Part shown: positions 1 through 9,600 of the stretch, one piece after another
Layout of the letters: each line of letters opens with the position of its first letter
Numbering within the stretch: the stretch's first letter is position 1
Origin: Chlamydomonas sphaeroides
Taxonomy: Eukaryota; Chlorophyta; Chlorophyceae; Chlamydomonadales; Chlamydomonadaceae
Direction of reading: 5' to 3'
Assembly (NCBI GenBank): GCA_001662425.1
Contig: BDDC01000747.1
Coordinates: 1-45,593 of the forward strand
Length of the DNA: 45,593 nucleotides
Translations under genes and position numbers: made by a program
The notes under the pieces: model-generated
What the model saw: the letters and a program-made list of their open reading frames with translations, nothing else
Told to the model about the DNA's origin: nothing
Databases searched by the model: none

Positions 1-66
1 GGTTGGGGTTGGGGTTGGGGTTGGGGTTGGGGTTGGGGTTGGGGTTGGGGTTGGGGTTGGGGTTGG
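1..66. repeat. (TTGGGG)n simple repeat, about 11 copies
   Basis: Perfect TTGGGG hexamers run from the first base, followed by a degenerate G-rich tail to about position 75. The unit equals the Tetrahymena-type telomere repeat. However, the G-rich strand reads rightward from the left end, which is the wrong orientation for a telomere at this edge. It lies downstream of the last visible exon of the minus-strand FAD monooxygenase, so it is probably intronic, appearing as CCCCAA in the transcript. Confidence 0.9.
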
Positions 67-387
67 GTGGGGGTGGAGGCAAACGCACAAAGCGCACACG
101 CGCACGCCTCCCTGCAGCGGCGCTGCGACCCGGGGCTCGGGTGCGCCCCCCTGCAGGCCGCGCCCTGCAGCCCAGCCGCCACACGTGTCCGCAGCCCACC
201 CGCGCCTCGCAGCTCCGCACGCCGGCAGTCGGCCGCACCGCTGGGCCTACACCGCCGCAGCAGGTGGGCAGCCCAGCGCACCCCACCCAGATAGAGGGGT
301 ATCGTTATGCATGTACCTATGTATGTACGTATGTGCATACACGAGCAAGCGTAGTCCCGGCCGCAAGGCGCCCCCCGAAGGCCGCAC

Positions 388-2699
388 CTCCGTCTCGAAC
401 TGCCCGGGGAACGCCGCCGCCGCCAGCGCCCTCAGGGAGCTGTTGCTGCCGTCGGCCCCGATGATCAGGTCGTACCGCGCCTCCACCGCCGCCGCCGCCG
501 CTGGGGCTCGGCCACTGCTGCCGCCGCCGGCAGCACCGCCAGCCTCCGCTGCCGCCGTCCCGGCGGCGGTGGCGGCGGCGCCGACCAGCTGCCGCTGAGG
601 CTCGGCCGCGTCGGCGGTGGGCGCAAAGGTGGCGACCTTGGCCGCAAAGTCAACGTCGGTCAACGGGCAGCCGAAGGTGAAGCTGATGCGGCTGCCGTAC
701 TGGGTGCGGGCCGCGTCGTACAGCGATGTGGCCAGCAGGGTGCGGTCCATGAGTACTGCGGGGAGCGGCGGGCGCGGGGCGGCGGGCGGTCGGCTGGAGG
801 GCGCATGAGGCTCCCGACATCTCGCTGTGGCCCCGCCCCCTGCAGCCACCTGCGGGCCGCTGCCGCACGCTCCCTCCCAGCCAGCCCCCATAACCCCACG
901 CGGGTTGCCCATTCGAAAGCCAGCCCCCATGGGCAGCCGCAGCGCGGTCAGGCCGCTACGCTGGCACGCGGCAGCCCCCGGCAAGGCGCACCTCCCCGCC
1001 GCTCCAGCACGATGGGCTTGTCGCCGGCCTTGGCGGGCTTGATGACCAGGCCCTGGCGAGGGGAGGGGCCGAGGGGGCAGAGGAGTAGTCAGGGGCCAGG
1101 GGGCATGGAGCAGGGTCGCGCTTCTACTTGGGTACCTGTCTAGGATGTCAGTGTTGCCGTGACTTCGTGGTCCACAAAGTCTACAAAGCGGCACGCCCCC
1201 GCCATGCCCGTCATGCCAAGGACACGCACACGGCGCTGCATGGCGCTGCATTGGAGCACGCGCCGTCCTTGGGCCGTGAAGGCACCGGCACAGGGGGCGC
1301 CGGCGGCGGTATCAAGGCGGCGCCGGCGGCGGTGTCATGGGGACACCGCCACCTGCCCTTGCCTTCCCCGCCTGCTGCCACTCCGTCCGCGTCACGCACG
1401 GGGTGCGGTGCACCCCCATCCCCATCCCCATCCCCAGCAGCCCCCCCGCAGTGGGGCCCCACCTTGTACGCCCGCTCCGCCAGCAGCGGCACCGAGGCCA
1501 CGGCGTTGACAGGCCGGATGCCGCGAGGGTCTGCACGGGACGGCAGCGGCGGCAGCGGTCACGGCCCTAGAGCAGCGGCGGCTGCGGCACAGGGCTGCGC
1601 GGACAGGCCGGCTGCTGCTGGGAGGCAGCCCCCTGCCCCTCCCCCGGAGGCCGCTGCTCCAGTCCGTCGCCTTGCCGCCTAGCTATCTAGCTGTCTAGTT
1701 GTCTAGCTGCCTAGCCGTCTAGCTATCTGGCCGCATAGCGGCCTAGCTATCCAGCCGCATAGCCGCCACCCTCCTCCGCAAAGGCGGAGCCCCATCGGCC
1801 GCATACGGGCAGCGCCCACAGGCACCGCCGGCGCTGCAGCAGCGGCACCGCGTGTCTGCAGCGCTGGGCGCAAGGCTGGGGCAGTACCGGCGATGCAGTG
1901 TCACGACTGATACACTCGCAGATATGTGTTATGTGCAAGTACATATCTGTGGCTGACATGTTGGGGTGCCGGCCCCGGCTCACACATGGCCAGCACCCAG
2001 CTCCGCTGGCGGGAGGTGGTGGCGGGCCCCGGCTCGGGCCGCCGCTCAAACACCTGCACGCGCCAGCCTGGGCGGGGCAGGGGGCGGCGGGGCGGCGGGG
2101 CAGCAAGGTTGCGAGCGGGTGGTCATCAGGCAGCAATCGCACGGCACGGCACGGCACGGCGCGGCGCGGGATGCGGGGTTGGGTCAGGCGGGCGCAGGCG
2201 CGGGTCTTACAGGCCACGTGGCGATCAACAGGACGCAGCTGAAAGCAGCCAGGTGCTACCGCACGCGATGTGCCTCACAGACGCAGGTCGCTAGTCTGCA
2301 ATAAGAGAGGCGGTGCCCTATCTGCTCTTCATGGAAGCCACCGTCCTCACCGGCCCGAGCCAGGTACATGGCGACGGTGCAGCCGGCGGGGCCCGCGCCC
2401 ACCACCACCGCAGTGCGGCCGTTCAGGGGAGCCCACGCCTCGGGCGTCGAGGGTGGTGCGGCTGGGGCGTTGATGGCATCGGAGGTGGTGGAGGCGCCGG
2501 GGGGAGGGGCGTGAGGGCCGGCACGGGAGGTGCGGCGATCTGGGAGGCGCGGGCAGGGCGAGGCTAGCAGCGCGCCCCCCGACGGCGCCGAGGTCGGGTT
2601 CAGCTGCAGGAGAGTGGAGCGCGCGGCTGGTGCTGGTAGAGCTGCTGTAGCCCGATGGCCACTGCACAGCTTAGGGCCGGCGCTGTGTGATGTGGCCAT
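388..2699 (-). CDS. FAD-dependent monooxygenase, group A (UbiH/KMO-like), 5' part
   Basis: Five exons on the minus strand: 2699-2351, 2067-1984, 1530-1463, 1052-992 and 755-388, with matching phases (1,1,0,1,0). They give 310 N-terminal residues; the rest lies beyond the left edge. The chosen ATG at 2699 opens a Ser/Ala/Pro-rich leader of about 90 residues that could be an organelle transit peptide (inference). The Rossmann FAD-binding motif GAGPAG is at residues 101-106, followed by a typical acidic strand end, VQVFERRPEPG. The second FAD motif, GADGSNSSLR, is at 287-296, matching the GD motif of class A flavoprotein hydroxylases such as kynurenine 3-monooxygenase and UbiH. An Ala/Gly-rich insert of about 45 residues precedes that motif. 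The substrate cannot be told without the C-terminal half. The gene is head-to-head with the ceramide synthase gene. Confidence 0.75.
1678..1767. repeat. CTAG-rich degenerate tandem repeat
   Basis: About ten degenerate units of roughly 9 bases, of the form CTAGCTNTC, lie in intron 2 of the FAD monooxygenase gene. No coding potential is seen. Confidence 0.7.
2139..2168. repeat. (ACGGC)n microsatellite
   Basis: A short run of five-base units (ACGGC, drifting to GCGGC) sits in intron 1 of the FAD monooxygenase gene. Confidence 0.7.
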
Positions 2700-3412
2700 C
2701 GCGATGCGCGCGGTTGGTGGCAAACACAGCACCCTGAAAGGCGAGCGCTGCTGATGAGCGTTGGTGCAGCGATGGCTACCGTGCAACGGTGTAGTGACAA
2801 CGTCGAGGCGAAGGCACTTGGCGAGCGTTGCGATTGTATGGTCGTTTGTGCCAAATAGCGTGTGAGCCCGTTGGGATAGTAAAGTATCTCGCTGCATCAA
2901 ATTTTTTGGACATATAGCGTTGTACAAGGCCCTGGTACGCCAACGTCCAGGCTGTCGGGAGCGCAAGGGTGCCATACACACGCAGCCGTTTACGCCCCTT
3001 CCTGTGCCCAGCCTGCTTTGTGTCCCTGGCTCGTTTCAGGCTGCTCCTTCACCACGGCCGCGTCATAGAGGCCGCGTCACGCCACCAGCTCATGTCCCCT
3101 GAGTCTAGGCGGCGGGGAAGGGGGGGGGGGTCGACCATTCAGGGCCGCAGTTGAAGGGTTCGTGCCGTGCGGTCCGCGCGTCCAAAGGCCTTAACCGACG
3201 CGCATTCCCCATTATGACCAACGCACTCGTCCTGAGGTTACAAAGCCATCTCTGGAGCCTGCTGCTTGCAATAGTGAATTGCCAGCTCACACATTGGCCG
3301 CGGCCGTGCTCAAAGCGGCGCCCAAGCCCATTGTAGCCCTCACGCAACGCCGAGGTGTTTTTAGGTTGCATCGCGTGATCTACTGCGCCGGCGCGAAAGC
3401 GCGGGAAGCTCC
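2700..3412. promoter_or_regulatory. Shared upstream region of FAD monooxygenase and ceramide synthase
   Basis: These 713 bases separate two divergent start codons, so they must hold both promoters and 5' UTRs. A G-run lies at 3119-3130. I see no clear TATA box or conserved operator, and the short reading frames inside look like noise. Confidence 0.5.
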
Positions 3413-5393
3413 ATGAGCCAGCTGCAGCTGGATAAGCTCTCGCCGCTGGGGCGCTGGATTTACAGCACCGGCGTTGAGTACAATGTATGCAACAGGACGC
3501 TGACGGCGCTCAACGTTGAGCCGGAGAAGGATGTCAATTACCTGCTCGGCGATCGGTACCTGGACTTCTCGCTCTGCATCATCTTCGCGCTATCCTTTCC
3601 TTTGTTACGCGAGCTCCTGCGGCGCTTTGTGTTCCAGGTGCGGCAGTCGCCTTCTCGCGGCACACACCGTTGAAACCCCTCCACCCCACAGCGCTTCTCG
3701 TCGCACGCTCGCTCACTTGGTCTCCCCTCTCTAACCCCCGCCCCGCCGTCGTTTCAACACCTTTGACCGGCCGTCCCTGCCGCCAGCCATGGGGCATGCG
3801 CGCCCTGTTCGGCGGCGACCCCAAGCGCACCGACCGCAAGCTGACCGAGGAGGACAGCAACAAGCTGCGCAAGTGGAACGAGTCGTGCTGGAAGATGGTC
3901 ATCTACATCGCATTCACCACGCTCGCCTTCGTGGTCTGCTGGGGCGAGGTGCGCGACGCCACAGGGCGGGGGACATGAGCAGCGAGGTGGCGGGCGCCCG
4001 CCGGCGCACAGGGGCGGGGACCTCCAGGTCCGGCGGCGGTGCCGGGGCCCTCTCAGGCGCCTCCTGGGGTCGCGCCCACCCACCCGCCCACAGCGCCCGG
4101 GATAGGGGCGTCATCGCCGGACCAAAACCCGCTTGGCCCGAGCGCGGCGCCAGCATCGGCGGGCCGGCAACAGGCCGCTAACCGGCCGAGGCCACGGCGC
4201 GTTTGGCGGCAGCCTATCCGCCACGACCGGCACTCAACCATCCCCGCAGCCGCAGCCGCAGTGCACCATCCGCAACCAGCCCGCATCCCTAACCCGCGCC
4301 CGTCTCCCCCTGTCCCCGCCCTCCTCTGCGCTCCCGCCAGGTGTGGTTCACCGACAGCCGCTACTGGTGGCTCGGCTGCACCCGCTTCCCGCCCTGCAAC
4401 CTGCCCGTGTCACGGGGGGTGCTGCTCTTCTACTGCGCGGAGACCGGCTTCTACCTGCAGGTGGGTGCAGCGCAGCGCTGGCCCGCAGGGTGCTAGCTCG
4501 AAGCGCGCATCTTGCGTCCAAAGATGCTGTAGCCGCCTCGCGACACCTGTGCTTCAGCTACTGCTCCCACCCAAGCGTACATGTGTGCGTACAACTGAAG
4601 TCACATACCATGCCTGATGCTTATGATGTCCTGATCCGCAGGCCATTCACTTTCTGGCCTTTCATGAGGTGCGGTGCCCACGGGGCAGGTGCCTGGGGCT
4701 GGAGGGGCTGGGTCGTGGGGCCCGGACATGGGATCGTGGCATAGCGCCCGGAACGGACCCAGGAACCAGCTGCGGACTATGCGCATGACGACGGGATGTG
4801 CTCGGATGAAAGCAACCAGGTCGCGGCTCGCTGACGTGGCTCCACCGTGGCGCCATGAAGCCCACCCCGCAGGTGTGCCTGTGGCACGCACGGGCCACCA
4901 ACCCCTGCCCCGTCTCCCTCTCCCGGCCCCCGCCCCGCAGGAGCGGCGCAAGGACTGGCTCGAGTCCATGATCCACCACATTGTCACCTCGGGCCTGCTC
5001 TTCTACTCGTACTACGTCAACTTCACGCGCGTCGGCGTCGTGGTGATCCTCATCCATGACATCTCCGACATCTTCCTCGAGATGGCCAAGCTCGCGCGCT
5101 ACGCTGACCGCGAGGACATCGGCATCCCCGCCTTCGTCGTGTTCTTTATCAGCTGGATTGTGTGCCGCGTCGTAATTTTCCCGTACTTCGTCATCCGGTC
5201 GACGCTGTTTGAGCCCGTCGTGCTCGTCGCGGCTTACCTAGGCATCGAGCCGCGGCCGCACTGGGAGATCTTCAACGGCTTGCTGCTAGTGCTCTTTGTG
5301 CTGCACCTCTATTGGACGGTGCTCATCTTCCAGGTCATCAGGCGGCAGTTCACGCAAGGCGCGCTCGCAGACGTGCGGGAAAAGACGCCGTGA
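3413..5393 (+). CDS. Ceramide synthase, LAG1/TLC domain
   Basis: Five exons: 3413-3637, 3787-3948, 4341-4460, 4642-4668 and 4941-5393. All junctions are phase 0, giving 328 aa, normal for the LAG1 family. Ceramide synthases N-acylate sphingoid bases with fatty acyl-CoA in the ER membrane. The Lag1 motif begins at the last exon: RRKDWLESMIHHIVT with the His pair at residues 190-191, then LIHDISDIFLEMAKLARY with His217-Asp218. These are the conserved catalytic residues of the family. Several hydrophobic spans fit a multi-pass protein, for example around residues 52-75 and 110-128, plus a cluster from 190 to 300. Exon 4 is only 27 nt (AIHFLAFHE) but is needed to join the TLC domain correctly. 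The C-terminus ends in KTP with no clear ER-retrieval signal. An alternative is a TRAM or TLCD-type protein, but the Lag1 motif argues for a ceramide synthase. Confidence 0.9.
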
Positions 5394-6650
5394 GGGGATT
5401 TAGGATTGGCGCAATGCACGGGCCCAATAAGCCAGGGGCGCTGGCGGTGTGCAGCAGGAAGCTGTGGTTGGCGGGCCTCGACACAGCACGAGGCAGTGGA
5501 AGCTGGTTCAAAGGAACTGGATGGTGTGCGCTTGCGTGTGAGCTGGGTGCTTGAGCACAGGTGGGGGCGTCCTGCTTGAGGTCGCAGGACCTAGACACGC
5601 CGAAGCGCCGGTGCGCGGCCACCGAAAGGGCGCGTCTAGCAGGTGGCAGGAGGAGCAGTAGCAGCCAGGAGGCTTCCTGTTGGCGATGGCGGGGTGCTGG
5701 AGGTGCAGGCGTGCTGGGGCCAAGTGGCTCGGCGGCTTTGGGGCTGATTTTTGGAGTAAAGCCGGCTGGGCGCTGGCGGACGTGTGGAAGCCTTCTTGCA
5801 ATGAGTGCCTTGATGGCGCCATGAATATCTTGGCGGTAGAACCAAGTTGTGAACCGCTTGTTAATCGCCGGTGCCTGTGCGGGAGGCAGCGACGTGCGTG
5901 CACATGGGAGAGGCCAGCAACAACCCGTGCGAGCCACGTTCCCATGCCGCCGCAGAGCGCAGGCACATCTTTTTACATGGCCCCGCAGGTGCAGCCTGGG
6001 CTCTGGGGCCGCGCGCCGTGCGGGCAGCACTTGCACCGCCTGCCCGCGGGCTCCGCCAGCCCGCCGCAGTCCTGGGCCGCCTTGCGCCTTCCTTCGAGCA
6101 CGCCCTGCCATTAATGTCAAGTCCTCAGCGGCCTAGCCTTCGTGCATACATCACACCAGATGTCGAATGGTGCCCAGCGCCTGCCATCCCCACCAAGAAT
6201 GATCACCCCAAGCATTCCAAGTTTCTCGCATGCAGGCTCACAAGACGAGATGGGGTCGTCGTTGCGCCGACCGCCAGTGCCCCTGGGCCGCTCTCCCACG
6301 GCAGTCCCCGTCCATTCCCCGCCAGCCCCGGCCGCTTTCCAGGCCCAGACCCTCCACCACCCCACCGCGCCGGTTCTTGTCCGAAATGCCAGCTCTGCGC
6401 CAGTGTCACCCGCCTCGTGCATTTGCGCCGACCCCAGCTCCGCTCCCAACGGCAGCAGCCCTCGCCGCTCGCCGTGGCTACCGCGGCCGGCGCCGCTCCG
6501 GCCATCGCCACCATTACCGCAGCCCGGCCCAGACCCTTGCCTACGACCCGGCTACCGCTGCTGCTACCAGCGCCGTGAGCGTCATCTGTGGGTGCCGCGC
6601 CATGGTCGGCCCCGCCCTCGCCGCCATGACCACCGCCGCCGCAGGTTTGC
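5394..6650. other. Convergent 3' regions of ceramide synthase and PIP5K
   Basis: This 1.26 kb lies between two stop codons facing each other. I find no family-recognisable gene in it. It is less GC-rich than the coding exons and probably consists of two 3' UTRs. A TGTAA signal on the minus strand at 5977-5973 could end the PIP5K transcript. No plus-strand TGTAA was found for the ceramide synthase. Confidence 0.5.
5973..5977 (-). terminator. Candidate polyadenylation signal TGTAA for PIP5K
   Basis: TGTAA is the usual chlorophycean polyadenylation signal. It occurs here on the minus strand, about 670 nt after the PIP5K stop, and would imply a long but plausible 3' UTR. Confidence 0.4.
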
Positions 6651-9600
6651 CTAGTGCTCCTCCTCGATGGTCTGCACGCCGGGCGTGTACGGCCCGCCGT
6701 ACACCGACATGCCCGGCGGCGGCAGCGCCAGGCCGCGCTCGGCGGCGACGGCGGGCGCCATGAAGACGGTGCGGGTGAGGAAGTCGGCGAAGCGCACCGA
6801 GTACAGCTTGGGCGGCGCCACGGAGATGGCGTACGAGTCGTGCGTGAGGCTCTTGAAGCCGCGCTCAAACACCTGCGGCAGGGCGCGGAGCATGACGGCA
6901 CGTGAAGGTGCGCTGACCAGGGGTGTGTGCATGTGTGCAAGTACAGCAAGAGGTGGGTACTCAAGGATTGGGCGAAGAAACCACATGCACACACGTACGC
7001 GCAGTGCCTCTTCGTCAGCCCTGGGCGCCAAGAATGTTTACTGCGTGCGCGGACCGGCGCGGATTGCCGCCCTCGCTGGCAGTCCTGACAGGCGCAACTG
7101 TACGCCGCCTGGCGGGCCCCACCCTCGCGAGCGGCGGCCCCACGGCGCACCGCACCTTTCTGGCGTTCCAGTCCTGCAGGATGTCGATGATGCCAAAGCA
7201 TATGACCACCTCCTCCGGGGGCTGGTCGCCGCGCTGCGGAGGGGGCCGCGCGTCAGGGCGAGCGAGGGCGTCAGGTCCGAGCGGGTCGCACAGACCGCAA
7301 GCAGGATCCCCCAAAACCCGCCAGCGCGCCAAATTCTGTGTAGCCCAGGCCTTGACATGCAGACGGCGATAGTACCGCAAACATGCGATACCGACATGGC
7401 AGGCACACGACCCCACACCACAGGTGCCGCGCGGCCCTACCGTGTGCACCGCCAGCGCCCGGACCTTGTTGCCCAGGCACGAGGGCTGCTTGGGCCCCGC
7501 CTGCTGCGCCAGCTCCTCCTCCTCGTCGCTCGGCTCCTCCGCCTCCTCCAGGCGCGGCAGGCTGTCCACGCCGTGCCGCCGCGACGCCAGCGCCTTGAGC
7601 ACCGTGGTGGGGCCGTCGTACACCTGCAGGCGCAGCCGCGGCGCAGCGCAGCGCAGGAGGGATTGCGACAGAGAGAGGCGAAAAAATAAAGACAGCAGGG
7701 AGCATACGTCCACAACTACACGGTCTTGCCAAAGAGCGCCGGCTAGCGCCCACCGAGCACCGGCGCCGCGCCGGCGCTGACCAGCTCTAAGGGGCAAATT
7801 CCAAATCGACGGTACCACAGCCGTCGCCGCACGGGCTGCCCCATCACACGGAGGACGGGCCATCACTGGGGCAGCCAACCTCTAACCCCAGCCCCCCCTC
7901 ACCTTGTACGCCTTTTTGCTGCGGCTCTTGAGCTGGTCGCCCAGGATGCGCAGGCGCGCCAGCGACAGGATGTCCGCGATGCGCTGCTCGCCGTAGCCTA
8001 TGCCGCGCATGCGCTCCTCAAACACCCGCAGCTGCTTGTCCATGTCTGCGGGGGGCAGCGGCGGCGGCCGACGGGGCGTGCTGCTGAGCCAGTGCCAGTG
8101 CCACACCCCTCCCCGCTGCTGAGCAAGTGCCACACCCCTCCCCGCTGATGCTGCCTGGCGCCTAGCTGTGCACCGAGATAGCCATGCGCACGCAAGTGGC
8201 CAAGGTGATCGATCCGTTGGCGCACCTCGCCCCGCTATGTCATAATAGCCGAACAGCACCTCGGTTCCGTCCGGGCTGTTGGAGCCGGGCACTGTGCCCC
8301 AACCGCCGCCCGCATCTGCCACACACCTGGCCGGTCGGAGAAGAGGTCGAAGTTGCGCACGTGCTCCTCCCCGTCCTCGCCGGACAGGGGCCCCCGGCAG
8401 CCGTGGCCGCTGGGCGACTGCGCCACCCCGTTGCGGCCGGTGTTGGGCGACACGCGCAGGGCTGCGGGGAAAAGGGGGAGTTGCCCAAAGGGAGTCACAC
8501 ACACACACATGTGTGTCGGCAACCTGAGAACCATGCGCTCGCACCAGGAGGAGGCCACACGGTGGGAGGGGCGCGACGCAGAGGGAGGACGCATGGTGAG
8601 AGGGAGGGGCTATGGACATGTGTGATGTGACCCCAGGGGGAGGGGCGGAGGAGGGCGATGCCCGACACCGGGCGCCTGAGGCCGACCGCTGGTGAGAGGA
8701 CAGGCAGGGAAAGCACGGAGCGCGGGCGGTGCTGGCACGGCCGCCCGCGGCGAAAGTCCGGGCAAAGGGGGTGCCACGAGGCACGGACCCGGGGAACAGG
8801 CAAGGGGCGAGGCAGGACGGCCAGCGGGCGCCTCCCCGGTGGCAAGGGTTGCCGTCTGCCGCTGCACCGCGCCCAGTCTTCACTCCCTCCCGGTGCGGCG
8901 CCCTGCTTACGGTTCGCTCCGTCCTCCCCCACGTCCGCCGAGAGGTGCGTATCCAGCTGTGAAATCGGCGCGGAGCCGCCCGCCGGCCCCACGCCGCCGC
9001 CGCCGCTGCTGCGGCGCCGACGGTTGTCCTGCGGCGCGGCCGTGCCGGCGGCCGCCGGGGCATGCTGCCCCGCGGGCGCGTCGGGCAGTTGCAGCGCGGG
9101 CGCGCCCTCGCCCTCCACGGCCCGGGAGCGGCTGGTGAAGTGTATCCCCAGCAACAGGCTGTAGTCCATGACCTGGTGGGGTCCGTGGGCCAGAGGCGTG
9201 GTTGGTGTGTCAGGTATCAAACCGTATGGATGTGTATGACGTCCTGTAACATCTCGTTCTGTGTTGGAAGGACATCAGCAGCAGCAGGCCGTAGTCCATG
9301 ACCAGGTAACGGGGCAGGAGAGGGCGCGGGAGGCGCATGCGAAAGCGCAGCAGTGCCGGGGTGCGAGTTGGGACACGGGCCCACAGCGCCGGCAGTGCCT
9401 GGCGCAGGGGCCTGTACCCTCAAGGCCTTTGCGAGGCGCCCACCTCGACGGCCTTGAGGAACTCGGCGTCCGCCTTGATCTGCTGCATCAGCGGGGCGTA
9501 CACCGCCGGGTCCACCACGAACTGCGGGGAGCGGGTTGGCAGGGGCGCGGGGAGGGGTGGTTGACGCACTGGCACACTGCGTGTCGCCCCCAGACACACA

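Noticed and set aside
1..66. A chromosome telomere at the left edge
   Set aside because: The G-rich strand runs the wrong way for a left end, and gene exons continue toward the edge. It is treated as a simple repeat.
3..464. Open frame beginning with a Gly-Leu repeat
   Set aside because: It is only the translation of the TTGGGG array followed by GC-rich intron; there is no family resemblance.
5350..6120. Long minus-strand open frame in the ceramide synthase/PIP5K spacer
   Set aside because: It overlaps the ceramide synthase coding exon antisense and reads as low-complexity Arg/Ala/Pro noise caused by high GC.
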